Source: DATLZU01 sp051293835
GTDB taxonomy: Bacteria > Nitrospirota > Nitrospiria > Nitrospirales > Nitrospiraceae
Length of the DNA: 64,000 nucleotides
Direction of reading: 5' to 3'
NCBI GenBank assembly: GCA_051293835.1
Contig: JBPKMA010000001.1
Location: 124,001-188,000, forward strand
How positions within the stretch are numbered: the stretch's first letter is position 1; each line of letters opens with the position of its first letter. Below, one piece after another: positions 40,162-48,255 of the stretch. The notes under the pieces are model-generated. The model ran no database searches. It had not been told where the DNA came from and was given only the letters and a program-made list of their open reading frames with translations. Position numbers and translations under genes: made by a program.

Positions 40162-41814
40162 TTATGATCCGAACAGGTCCATCTGCTGAACCTGCGGTTG
40201 CGGCGGCTCGATATGGAGCATGGCGCCGCCGGAGGCGGTAGAGGTTGCGCTCACGGAAGGCGGCCGGCTGTGACGATCGAGAAAGGCCTTCAGTTTCTTA
40301 AAGTCCTCGCGCAGCGGCGCCAATAGCCCGCCTTGGTGCAGAGCGGCGGCCGGGTGAAGGAGGGGGAAGATTACAAAATCCTTCTGGTAGAAGGCTTGTC
40401 CGCGCACTTTGGTAATCCCTACCTTGCGTTCCAGCAGCGTCTGGGTCGCCCAATTCCCCAATGTGCAGACCAGCTTCGGCTTGATCAGACTGATCTGCTG
40501 CATTAAGAACGGCTTGCAGCTCTCAACCTCGTCGGGTTCGGGATCACGATTGTTGGGCGGCCGGCAGTTATGGCTTACAATTCCAACAGCAACATAGGAT
40601 TCATCATCCTCGACGCCGATGTTGTAGAGCGGAAATGACCGACGGGTCTGCCGGTAATCAACTTCGGTAACCGTCGCCTCGACGAACACGTACTCACCGT
40701 GATGGTTTTTCAATAACCGTTGCAGCAGTCCCCGCACAAGGTTCGGACTGTGCACGACTTCCTGCCACCATACGTTGAGGACCAAATAGCCGCGCTGTTC
40801 TGCCGCCGCGTGCTTGACAAGGGCGCGGGCCTGCGAATCTCGGTTCGAGAGCGCCGGACCGCAAACCTCAATCAGGATCTTTTCGCTGGGTAGGCAGAAA
40901 TCGTAGGTAAAGGCGGAACCTGCAAAGGCGAAGTGGTGGATGAACGGCACGTTTAGCTCTTCCAGGATGGCCTTCAATGCCTGCTCACCATAATCGACAG
41001 GGTGCTTGCCGTTTCCTTCTGTGATGCGTTGCGCGATGGCGATCCGGCCACGATAACGTTCCTCCGCTGTCGTATGCTGAATCTTGGTCAGCCCGGCGGC
41101 ATCCAGCGCGCGCGTGCGAGAATTGGCGCGAGCCGTATGGAATACTCGCCTATTGTGACAGGTGGTACTGCAGGTGCGATAGGTCCTCTGCTCGTATCGG
41201 TCATACCGGACGAAGAATACCTTGCCGCAAACTTCGCAACGATCTCCGAGCGTGGCCACGCGATCGCCCGGCTGAATATCACGCGCCGCTTTCCACTTCC
41301 CGTCGATGAGGAAGGGATGTTCGGGAGTCACGGTGATCCGAACTGGCCTCCCTCTGTCCTCGCTCTGTGGGCGGATTGTGAGTTGAACTACTGTGCTCCC
41401 TTGCGGAAGAAATTCATGGGGACGGACATAGGTCACTTTGCGAAAACGTCCTGCATGAGTCAGCACCAAGTCACCGACCCGGATGTCCTTGATCGGCTTA
41501 TATCCATTCGCAGTGTAGATGGGCACTCGTGGGCTGATGAAGCACTTGATGACGTTGGCGATATAAATGTCTGAACGCGACAGGCCGGCCGAGGCCAGCA
41601 ACTCGTTCAGCAGTTTCCCTGCCGCCCCCACAAACGGCTCACCCTGCCGGTCTTCATAAAACCCTGGTGCTTCTCCCACAAACATGATGCTGGCGTTCGG
41701 ATTGCCCGTCCCGAACACCACTTGTGTGCGGCCCATTTTCGAAAGCTTGCACCGCTGGCAGTTGTGCAGGGATTGAGCAAGGTCTTGGAGAGTCATCGGC
41801 GCGTCGTCCGGCAT
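40162..41814 (-). CDS. udg: Family 4 uracil-DNA glycosylase interrupted by an intein
   Basis: The 550-residue precursor contains a family 4 (UDGa-type, iron-sulfur) glycosylase split by an intein at residues 91-416. Joining 1-90 to 417-550 gives a 224-residue enzyme of normal size that removes uracil from DNA. Its motif A is GEAPGFYEDRQGEPFVG, motif B LLHPAAAL, and the predicted [4Fe-4S] ligands are Cys19, Cys22, Cys417 and Cys433 (Cys91 and Cys107 after splicing). The joined sequence YIANVIKC-RPPNNRDPEP reproduces the uninterrupted family motif. A later start (ATG 41796, residue 7) is possible. The gene is convergent with the small acidic protein and faces a decayed region upstream. Confidence 0.95.
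   Translation of the reverse strand: MPDDAPMTLQDLAQSLHNCQRCKLSKMGRTQVVFGTGNPNASIMFVGEAPGFYEDRQGEPFVGAAGKLLNELLASAGLSRSDIYIANVIKCFISPRVPIYTANGYKPIKDIRVGDLVLTHAGRFRKVTYVRPHEFLPQGSTVVQLTIRPQSEDRGRPVRITVTPEHPFLIDGKWKAARDIQPGDRVATLGDRCEVCGKVFFVRYDRYEQRTYRTCSTTCHNRRVFHTARANSRTRALDAAGLTKIQHTTAEERYRGRIAIAQRITEGNGKHPVDYGEQALKAILEELNVPFIHHFAFAGSAFTYDFCLPSEKILIEVCGPALSNRDSQARALVKHAAAEQRGYLVLNVWWQEVVHSPNLVRGLLQRLLKNHHGEYVFVEATVTEVDYRQTRRSFPLYNIGVEDDESYVAVGIVSHNCRPPNNRDPEPDEVESCKPFLMQQISLIKPKLVCTLGNWATQTLLERKVGITKVRGQAFYQKDFVIFPLLHPAAALHQGGLLAPLREDFKKLKAFLDRHSRPPSVSATSTASGGAMLHIEPPQPQVQQMDLFGS
40567..41544 (-). mobile_element. Intein with a non-LAGLIDADG endonuclease-like region
   Basis: The intein has 326 residues. 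It begins with Cys (CFISPRVPIYTANGYKPIKD, block A), has block B with TPEHPF, and blocks F and G (FPLYNIGVEDDESYVAVGIV, then SHN) before extein Cys+1. It therefore has all residues for standard class 1 splicing. Between the splicing blocks lie a Cys4 pattern (CEVC at 103-106 and CSTTC at 125-129, CX2C-X18-CX3C) and a region about 185-285. That region has E187, YDFCLP (D215), IEVCG (E226) and AAEQRGYLVLNVWWQEV, resembling Vsr/DUF559-type PD-(D/E)XK nucleases. No LAGLIDADG or HNH motif is seen. The nuclease part spans about 40690-40992. Confidence 0.92.
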
Positions 41815-41986
41815 CTTAGGCGGTCAGACCGGGCTTGTCAATCCGGTCTGAGTTCTCACGGGGGCCATCCTGCGGAAGCAGGTGACACGATTGTGTAAGA
41901 AGAAGCTTGACAGTTGGCCCAGTATTTTCTCGAGTCGCGAGTCTCACTACTAAGGAATCCTAAATACTGCCAGACAAGCCAGACAC

Positions 41987-42516
41987 ATGGCCGACAAGTT
42001 GGACAATACGACGGAACCGCTGAGCCACCGAGTGGTGGCCGGTCTCAAAAGATCGGTCTAGCCATGACAAGTCATGGCTTGGAAAGAGGCCAATCGCCAC
42101 CGGGTCACATCCCTGCAAGGGCAAACTTTGGCGTTGCTGCGCATGCGGGTCGGCCGCGACGCAACGATGTCGGCTCTGGCGCAAGAGCTGGCGTTACGCT
42201 ACCCACCGCCACCGATGTCATTCGGAGGCTGGAGGTCAAGGGGTGGGGGCGGAACAAGAGTCGCTGCTGCGCATCCTGATCGAGCTGAGTCGGGCTCTTC
42301 AGGAGCGGAACGAGATCCCGGTTGCGTGCATGTGAGTGACCTATTGTGACTTCTGGTCTCGCGGATATGACGATCCAGAACGGCCGCCTCATTGCGACTT
42401 CGTGAACGCGCCGTTCGGCGATCGGCTGCTGCGGATGACTGCGCCAAGCATGAACCGGCGGCGAAAGCCCAGCTGAGCGAAATTGGAAAACCTTCAACCA
42501 GGGGTCCAGACCATGA
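41987..42516 (+). pseudogene. Broken MarR-type regulator with a Cys/His-rich C-terminus
   Basis: Pieces in shifting frames assemble to one protein. First comes LDNTTEPLSHRVVAGL (from ATG 41987), then KIGLAM, then AWKEANRHRVTSLQGQTLAL and LRMRVGRDATMSALAQELA. The winged-helix recognition part follows (GVTLPTATDVIRRLEVKG), then ESLLRILIELSRALQERNEI. A tail related to PHHCDFVNAPFGDRLLR ends in NQGSRP at TGA 42516. MarR proteins with a Cys-rich tail of this kind are known from soil and nitrifying bacteria, as far as I recall. At least four frameshifts or stops make it dead. Its stop overlaps the next remnant's ATG, a fossil operon. Confidence 0.65.
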
Positions 42517-42854
42517 GCGAACAGTCGCCAAACTGAGCGGAACGAGTGCACGTCCCTGCGCGAGGGGAACGGCAATCGATGCAGCGATTAGTACCCTATG
42601 AAGTGCGCAATCCTGCGCGGGGCGCTTGATGCAGACCCTTGTTGGGAAGGGACGGGATTGACCATTAACGTCGGGGACAGCGGCCTCTGCCTGCTGCTGG
42701 ATTGGGAACCGACCGTAGGGGACATCTTGCTCCTCGAGATCGTGTCGCCGGTGGTGGCGATTTTTCCGCCCAGGCCGGCCGAAGTGCGATGGGTCACCGC
42801 GTTACCTCTGGCCCATGACGATATCTACTGGTGGGAATGAAGTTGGTGAGTTGA
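42513..42854 (+). pseudogene. Broken PilZ-domain protein gene
   Basis: The ATG at 42513 overlaps the MarR remnant's stop. An in-frame stop follows MSEQSPN, and a frameshift separates RLVPYEV from CAILRGALDADPCWEGTGLT. Next come INVGDSGLCLLLDW (the NxxxxG PilZ loop) and AEVRWVTALPLAHDDIYW. Loss of one G near 42829 turns the expected end IYWVGMKLVS into IYWWE; the old stop would be TGA 42854. An 80-residue open piece (42598-42840) remains, but without the N-terminal Arg motif it should not bind cyclic-di-GMP. Confidence 0.65.
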
Positions 42855-42870
42855 AGGCGGCAGCCGAAGC

Positions 42871-43038
42871 ATGAACGAATATCACGCCGACGGTGCAAGC
42901 GTTCCTGTCCCGCACGGTGCAAGCTCGCCCACGCGAATGGACGCATAGCTCTTCCTGACCCGCCGTGAACGGGAAATGCTCCAGTTGGTGGAAGAAGGCT
43001 TCAGTAACACAGACATTGCGATCAGATTCGAGATCAAA
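42871..43038 (+). pseudogene. Truncated LuxR-type helix-turn-helix gene
   Basis: From ATG 42871 the frame encodes 25 residues, a TAG at 42946, and then FLTRREREMLQLVEEGFSNT plus DIAIRFEIKLH. This matches the LuxR/GerE helix-turn-helix (LTxREREVLxLVAEGxSNKEIA). The frame stops matching at 43039, exactly where the IS256 remnant C begins, so the insertion probably removed the rest of the recognition helix. It is the third dead regulator in a row after MarR and PilZ. Confidence 0.6.
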
Positions 43039-43421
43039 CTGCATCCTGCCCCTCTCGCCTGGAGCCACCGGGTGAGGCGGGCAACAAGGGTGCCCCCCAC
43101 CCAACCGCCCCCGCTGCGCTAGCTCGCAATCGCCGAGCGCCAATCCACGCCGATACCACTGCGGCACCAGCTCGCTGACCTGCTTGCTCCGGTGCTGGAA
43201 CAATGGGAGCAGATGACCCATGTGACACCCCGCCGCGCTGACTTCGCCCGGCCTAGCCGCACCGGGACCGCTTCCACTCACAGCCGTTGCCCGAACTGCT
43301 GGAGGTGGGCGCGTACAAACTTCTCCCGATGGTTCCACCGACACCTTGACTCGACTCCGGTCCCTGGGCTCTGCTCGTTCACGGCGGGGCCTCCTCATCT
43401 TGGCCAGGCCTCGGCCTGGGG
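43039..43421 (-). mobile_element. Degenerate IS256-family insertion sequence, copy C
   Basis: On the minus strand the translation runs SGSGPGAARPGEVSAAGCHM, GHLLPLFQHRSKQVSELVPQ, WYRRGLALGDCELAQRGRLG, nearly identical to the matching part of copy A. It also keeps a more N-terminal part (up to about 43398) that copy A has lost. Everything C-terminal to this is gone. The left boundary at 43039 is set by the break in the LuxR remnant; the right boundary is approximate. Confidence 0.65.
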
Positions 43422-45060
43422 GTGGTCACCCTCACTAACGTGTTTAGCCAGAACGGGTCCTCTGCCGCTACAGGATTCGGGACGCTAGTTGGGACAGTCG
43501 AGAACATCTTTATCGAAGCCACCCTGAACCCTATCACCAATCTTGTAACTGTCACGGATGCCGTGATCCTTTACGATCTGGTGTTTCGGGTCGATCCGTA
43601 CGTATCGATCTCGTTCATCACCGGCATAGTGAATGCTTTATTGAGTGTCAGTGCCAACAGCCTGGAATTTGGTCTCAACGCTTTCTCCAAAGCGCTGCTA
43701 GGACCTGCTGCGCCGACCATGGCGATTGGCGACCAGGAATCCTATTACACCAATTTCACCGTGCTCCGCGACATCGTGCCGGTGACGAGCCCTATCGCGT
43801 GGACAGTTTGGTTGAGGTGACAGGCAGCATGGTGTTCAGTCAGACCAAGGCTGCCACGCCGGATGGCTTGGTCTATCGCTATGCGTTGCGGGAGCTGAAC
43901 CCCTTCGTCGTACAGGGTGTGATTTTCGGCGATGCCTCAGGAAAGGATTTGATCGGGCGAGCCGACGACGATCATCTCTACGAGAGGCCGGGGATGACTC
44001 CATTCAAGGAGATGAGAGGCGCGATTACATCCGAAGAAGGACATGACGGGGATGATTTCATGCTCAGCGGTGGATCCGGCAATGACATTCTCCTCGGCCA
44101 ATAAGGCAACGATCGATTGGATGGCGGGGTGAACGATGGTCGATTAGACGGCGGGTTCGGTATGGATAGGCTCAAAACCGACGGCGCGGGCCACGATATC
44201 TATGTCGTGGACAGTGCTGCCGACACGGTGATTATACCCTCCCTGACTATGTGTGAAATTTCCTGGCCGCCGCAAGGGGCCTTAGCGGCCTTATCGGCAC
44301 CGACAATGCCTTGGACAATGAGATGCGGGGAAGTGGCTCCGCCACCCTGGCTGGCTGTACCGGTCACGACACGCTCATCGACGGGCGTACCTATATGTTC
44401 GGTCACGGCTACGGGACGGACACAATCGTCGAACACGATCCGAGCAACGCCCTCTATTTCCCGGCGGGATCATTGATGCGATTCAGTTTGCTGCCGATGT
44501 CCTGCCTGGCCATGTCCGGTGGTAACGCGCGGCGAGGATTTGCGGTCGCCTTTCACCAGGGCACCTATCTCTTGTGGTCCAATATTGGGGGCGGGAGGCG
44601 TTCGATGCGCCGATGATCGGGGCCAATCATGCCAACACGTACAGGTCTGTCAGCCGCGTGGGGGGATACTTTGACCCTTAGCATCGACGGGATATCGGAC
44701 CGGCTCACGGTGCAGTTGCACTTCGCCTCGGTCTTTGTGTGGCTCTCGTTCTCGTTCTCCGGGGGGGAACGACCGGCTCTATGGCGAGTATGCCGACGAC
44801 ATCGGAGACATGCCGGGGAATAATCTGCTGGACGGGGGCGAGGGGGATGAGAGTCTCACCGGCAATAGTGGACGTGATGTGCTGCTGGACGGCGTGGGGA
44901 ATGATGACCTGGCTGGCGGCGATGGCGATGACCTTCTGGATGGCGGGCCGGGGGACGACATCCTCACCGGCGAGGTCGGTGCGACATAGGATTTGGACAG
45001 GACCTCTTGAACGATACGGATGCGATTCTGGCGAACACGGATACCCAAGGTGAGCCGAGG
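43422..45060 (+). pseudogene. Broken RTX-type calcium-binding repeat protein
   Basis: Several frames carry parts of one repeat protein. An N-terminal beta-rich part (43422-43820, TLTNVFSQNGSSAATGFGTL) continues in another frame as VEVTGSMVFSQTKAATPDGL. Next are nonapeptide-like repeats (DDFMLSGGSGNDILLGQ, stop 44102), DRLDGGVNDGRLDGGFGMDR, and MFGHGYGTDTIVEHDPSNA. A run of GGxGxDxLxG repeats follows (44820-44985: NLLDGGEGDESLTGNSGRDV, GGDGDDLLDGGPGDDILTGE), then GFGQDLLNDTDAILANTDTQ in a further frame. Such repeats bind calcium in type I-secreted proteins. Stops and frameshifts throughout show it is no longer functional. Confidence 0.7.
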
Positions 45061-45578
45061 CTCGGGAAGACCCTTCTTCTAAAGGGATGACCCTACAGCT
45101 CCTATGCTTCGGCTAGACTGGGAACCTTGCCCGCCCACGCTCAATTTCTTCAACTGCCATATCTAGTTGATGATGGGTATCTTGCGGCGCTGGCACAGTG
45201 GTTGCTTGTTTCCGTGCGGGAGTACCGAGCGGAGGAGGCTAGCTCGCTTACTCACCGCAGAGGAGGACGACCCATGGCGTTTCCATGGCCATGGCGGGTC
45301 TTTGGGGCCTATTGCAAATGGAAGCGCACCGCAACTCCCGTGTTGTGAACCCCGGGACCGGGGAGTTGATCGGATTTGACACCAACACCGCGCCGGGGAA
45401 AGGGAACTGGGTGCTCCGTCGCCCACTGACGTTGCCCGGGGGCACCCTGTCGCTGTTCCGAACCGCGAAACTGTCCACGAGCAACGAGTCTGCCGCCGGT
45501 GAAAGGCGCTCGCACACTTCCACCAAGGAAAACAAGGGCCTTGCTGAACAAAGCCCCCGGGCCAGAGCACCGGGCATG
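45061..45578. other. Stretch without a recognisable gene
   Basis: About 520 bases follow the RTX remnant. Open frames exist on both strands, including one from 45285 on the + strand, but they overlap the better gene at 45579-46139 and show no family resemblance. A GAGGAGG-type ribosome-binding site before ATG 45274 leads only to a 24-codon frame. Probably more decayed sequence. Confidence 0.4.
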
Positions 45579-46139
45579 TCATTGCGTCTCCACCGAGGCG
45601 CCGCCGTTGCCCGGTTTGCTTTCCTCCGGTTGGTCTTCTTTCCTGTTCGCGAGCAGATAATCGGCGGCGAATTGGGCAATGTGCCGATCGAGCTGATCGA
45701 GGATGCTGGTCTTGGCTTTGTCGCGGGTTCCAAATACATACGACTGGAGATCCCAAGCCCGCCCGGCTGTCAGCAGAGCCGTGTCCTGGAAGACCGCTTT
45801 CCGAGTCACTTCGACCGTGATGTGTCCGAAGAATCCCTTGAAGGTGTCCGTGGACGCATCCTGGAGAAATACCTTGCAATCGATGCGGTCCGGACATCCG
45901 GGCTCGATCTTCAGGCGCGGCGTGTGGGTCCTCAGTCCGGCCCGGATCGCTTCCCGCAGCACGTCGGTCGTGATGCCGAAGGAGTCGCCAACTTCCCAGA
46001 CGGACGCTTGGACGGACACGCAGTCGAGCCGGCTGAGAAATGGATCGGCGGTGACAGAGTGCGGGATCAACCACAGCAGCACGGAAAGCGTCCACGCTGC
46101 GCAGCGTGTGTGAACGCGAAATAGCTTGCGGGCGTCCAT
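45579..46139 (-). CDS. Secreted protein of unknown function
   Basis: From ATG 46139 the 186-residue product has a signal peptide (AAWTLSVLLWLIPHSVTA) and a mature domain with paired cysteines (LDCVSVQ, PGCPDRIDCKVFLQD). Its central ITVEVTRKAVFQDTALLTAG resembles small periplasmic proteins, and it ends in a low-complexity tail. The frame continues upstream to 46313, but the signal peptide fixes the start. It has no frameshift and may be one of few intact genes in the decay zone. The family is not recognised. Confidence 0.6.
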   Translation of the reverse strand: MDARKLFRVHTRCAAWTLSVLLWLIPHSVTADPFLSRLDCVSVQASVWEVGDSFGITTDVLREAIRAGLRTHTPRLKIEPGCPDRIDCKVFLQDASTDTFKGFFGHITVEVTRKAVFQDTALLTAGRAWDLQSYVFGTRDKAKTSILDQLDRHIAQFAADYLLANRKEDQPEESKPGNGGASVETQ

Positions 46140-46438
46140 GGTGAGCACGGGCTCTGTGCCGGTTTTGACGGGGATTCCAGCGCTTCTGTCGGCGATCTCG
46201 ATGCCTGACAAGCTAAGCTTCCCTTCTCGCCGTGTCAAGCAGGGTCGTAGGATCCGGCCTGTCGATGCTCTCAGCGGGAAACGAATCCCCTTGCAGGAAA
46301 CGTGTATTGGCAAGATATGAAGGCCGTCTAGCCCTCTATTGCCGATAGCCGCGCGGTAAGGAACTCCGGTAAGGAACTCAGAATGCGGCGAGCGGGTCGG
46401 CGCCGTTTCGAGACGCGTATGGTCTTCCTCTCCTACGC
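46140..46438. other. Stretch without a recognisable gene
   Basis: About 300 bases lie between the secreted-protein gene and the sensor remnant. I see a short direct repeat (GGTAAGGAACTCCGGTAAGG near 46360) and possibly degraded N-terminal sequence of the sensor (from ATG 46382), but no intact frame. Confidence 0.4.
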
Positions 46439-47460
46439 TTGCCGATGGCCAAATCTCCCGCGCAGACGTTTGCCGCTCTCATAGGGCGAGCGCAAGCCAT
46501 GCCATTGACGGTGATGACCGCCGGGTGTGCTGACTCTCGCGCTAATGGCAGTGGTCGGCTGGAACGCCGGGGACGTGTTCGGCGCACCGGTCCAGCGCGC
46601 ATCGAAGTGCAGTTCCAGAGACTCAACGGCGATATCGTCTACCTCGATAAAGCGCGAACTATGTCGGCGCGGATGGCCTCGCTGATGGGCGACTTTCAAT
46701 GGAAGACCCGCTACCGGCGCTTGGAGCCCAGTTGGCGGGCATCGTTCGGGAGATGGTCGAACTGGTGGGCGACGCCGACGCTCGGGAACCCGCCGTAAGA
46801 ATCGATCAGGCGAACCGCAAGCTGGTGGAGATAGAATCCCATGCGTTCGCGCTGCTAGGGCGGGGACAGCGCCGGGCCGCGGTGGCGCTGTTGTTCGGCG
46901 ACGAATATGAGCGGCAAAAACAAAACTATGACGAAGCGATCCGGCTGACTGTGGAGACTGTTCGCGCGTGAATCAAGAACCGATTTATGGAAGTGCAGGG
47001 GCAATTCCTGGTTGCCGTTGTCGTCTGAGTGATCTGCCTGGTGCTCCTCGTGTTGGCCTGGATCATCATTCTGTCTCTCGTGCGGCGATACCATACGGCA
47101 CGCAAGCAGGCGGAAGAGGTGCTGCGAGAGTGAAGAGCGTTTTCGCCTGCTGGCCAAATCCACAAACGGCGCCATCTGGGACTGGAATCTGGAGACCAAC
47201 GAACTCTGGTGGAACGAGGGGTTTGAGGTCCTGTTCGGCTCTCAGCGTGGCGAAGTGGAGCCGACCATCGAAGCAGGGATGACCCGCATCCACCCCGACG
47301 ACGAGGATCGCATCGTCCCGGATAATTACCGCGTCATCGACGGCCGCGGCGAACAAAAAACGGCGCCTATGCCTATGTGCCGGACCGCGGCCGCGTCATT
47401 TGCGATCCGTCCGGCACGAATCAGAAACCATTTGCCCCGGACGGACTGACGCGAAAGTGC
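46439..47460 (+). pseudogene. Broken membrane sensor (helical ligand domain, transmembrane segment, PAS)
   Basis: In order but in different frames I read a coiled-coil or helical sensor part (ARIEVQFQRLNGDIVYLDKA, then MSARMASLMGDFQWKTRYR) and its continuation (LVEIESHAFALLGRGQRRAA, ALLFGDEYERQKQNYDEAIR). A transmembrane segment follows (LVAVVVSVICLVLLVLAWII near 47005-47065), then a PAS domain (RLLAKSTNGAIWDWNLETNE, LWWNEGFEVLFGSQRGEVEP, RIHPDDEDRIV). Kinase or GGDEF output domains are missing. The layout is that of a membrane histidine kinase or diguanylate cyclase; frameshifts and truncation show it is dead. Confidence 0.65.
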
Positions 47461-47758
47461 GAGAGGTTCTGGCCGCAACCCGTGCCGCGTGAGCATGCCG
47501 CTGTTGGGAAACACCGGTGCCGTAATGTTTCCCATCCTGCCCGAAACCGTGACCACCGCGAGCTGCAGCGGGGCGGTTGGAGTAGGCTGGCTTGAGGTCG
47601 CCACGTTGGCTTTGGCAGGTGGCGAGCTGTATCGAACGATGATGAGCAAGGAACCGAGGGGCTGCGAGACGATGGCAGAGGTATTGAACCGCGACACGGA
47701 GTGGGACAGCAACCTCCGCTAAGCGCGCGACGTCTTTCGGCGCATCGCCTGGACTCCC
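47461..47758. other. Stretch without a recognisable gene
   Basis: About 300 bases follow the sensor remnant. An open frame at 47489-47722 has no recognisable family or ribosome-binding site. The former output domain of the sensor would be expected here, but I cannot detect it. Confidence 0.35.
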
Positions 47759-48223
47759 GTGAAGTTACGCGGGCAGGCGCCCCGTGACGGACGGTGCTCG
47801 ACGTTGGAGCAGGCGCGGTTCGACCTGGACCACGACGGCCGGGAAGACCTCGTAATCCGCAGCTGTTTTTGCATGCGCGGCCTGCCCAGCGACAACCTCT
47901 ACGTGTTTCTGTCGGACGGTGCGGTACTGGAGCAGGCGACGCGGCAGGATCTAAGCCCGCTCCCCGCGACCGCTGAGAAGTTCGAGCGGACCGGCGGCAT
48001 CTCTCGACTGAAAGAGTTGCTGGCCGAGGATGTCCGGAGGAACGCGGCGCCGCCGGCTGGCATCTTCACGCTGCGGCCGTTCATCATTGACCAGATCTCC
48101 CATGTCAGCCTGACGGAGATCCGTCGAGCCTGGATCGTCGTTGCGAAGTATCAGCAACGTGGACGCCTCCAGGATCTCTGTTATTTCCACGTTCCCTCAC
48201 GGGAGCCCCGTCCTATCCAATGA
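47759..48223 (+). CDS. Protein of unknown function, probably missing its N-terminus
   Basis: The frame opens after TAA 47720-47722 and has a first possible start at GTG 47759, giving 154 residues. FDLDHDGREDLVIRSCFCMR resembles an FG-GAP/EF-hand-like calcium loop (DLDxDGxxDLV) as found in exported repeat proteins. The rest, LPSDNLYVFLSDGAVLEQAT and TEIRRAWIVVAKYQ, is not assigned. Such proteins normally have a signal peptide, which is absent here, so the gene is probably 5'-truncated. It is convergent with hpnE. Confidence 0.5.
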   Translation: MKLRGQAPRDGRCSTLEQARFDLDHDGREDLVIRSCFCMRGLPSDNLYVFLSDGAVLEQATRQDLSPLPATAEKFERTGGISRLKELLAEDVRRNAAPPAGIFTLRPFIIDQISHVSLTEIRRAWIVVAKYQQRGRLQDLCYFHVPSREPRPIQ

Positions 48224-48255
48224 CGCACGATCAGTGATCAACGGCCAACTGTTCT

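Noticed and set aside
42598..42840. Treating the 80-codon PilZ-like frame as an intact gene
   Set aside because: The expected N-terminal Arg motif and C-terminal strand lie in other frames directly before and after it, showing a frameshifted remnant.
45285..46124. A 279-codon + strand frame
   Set aside because: It overlaps the minus-strand secreted-protein gene whose signal peptide and composition are better, and its own translation has no recognisable pattern.
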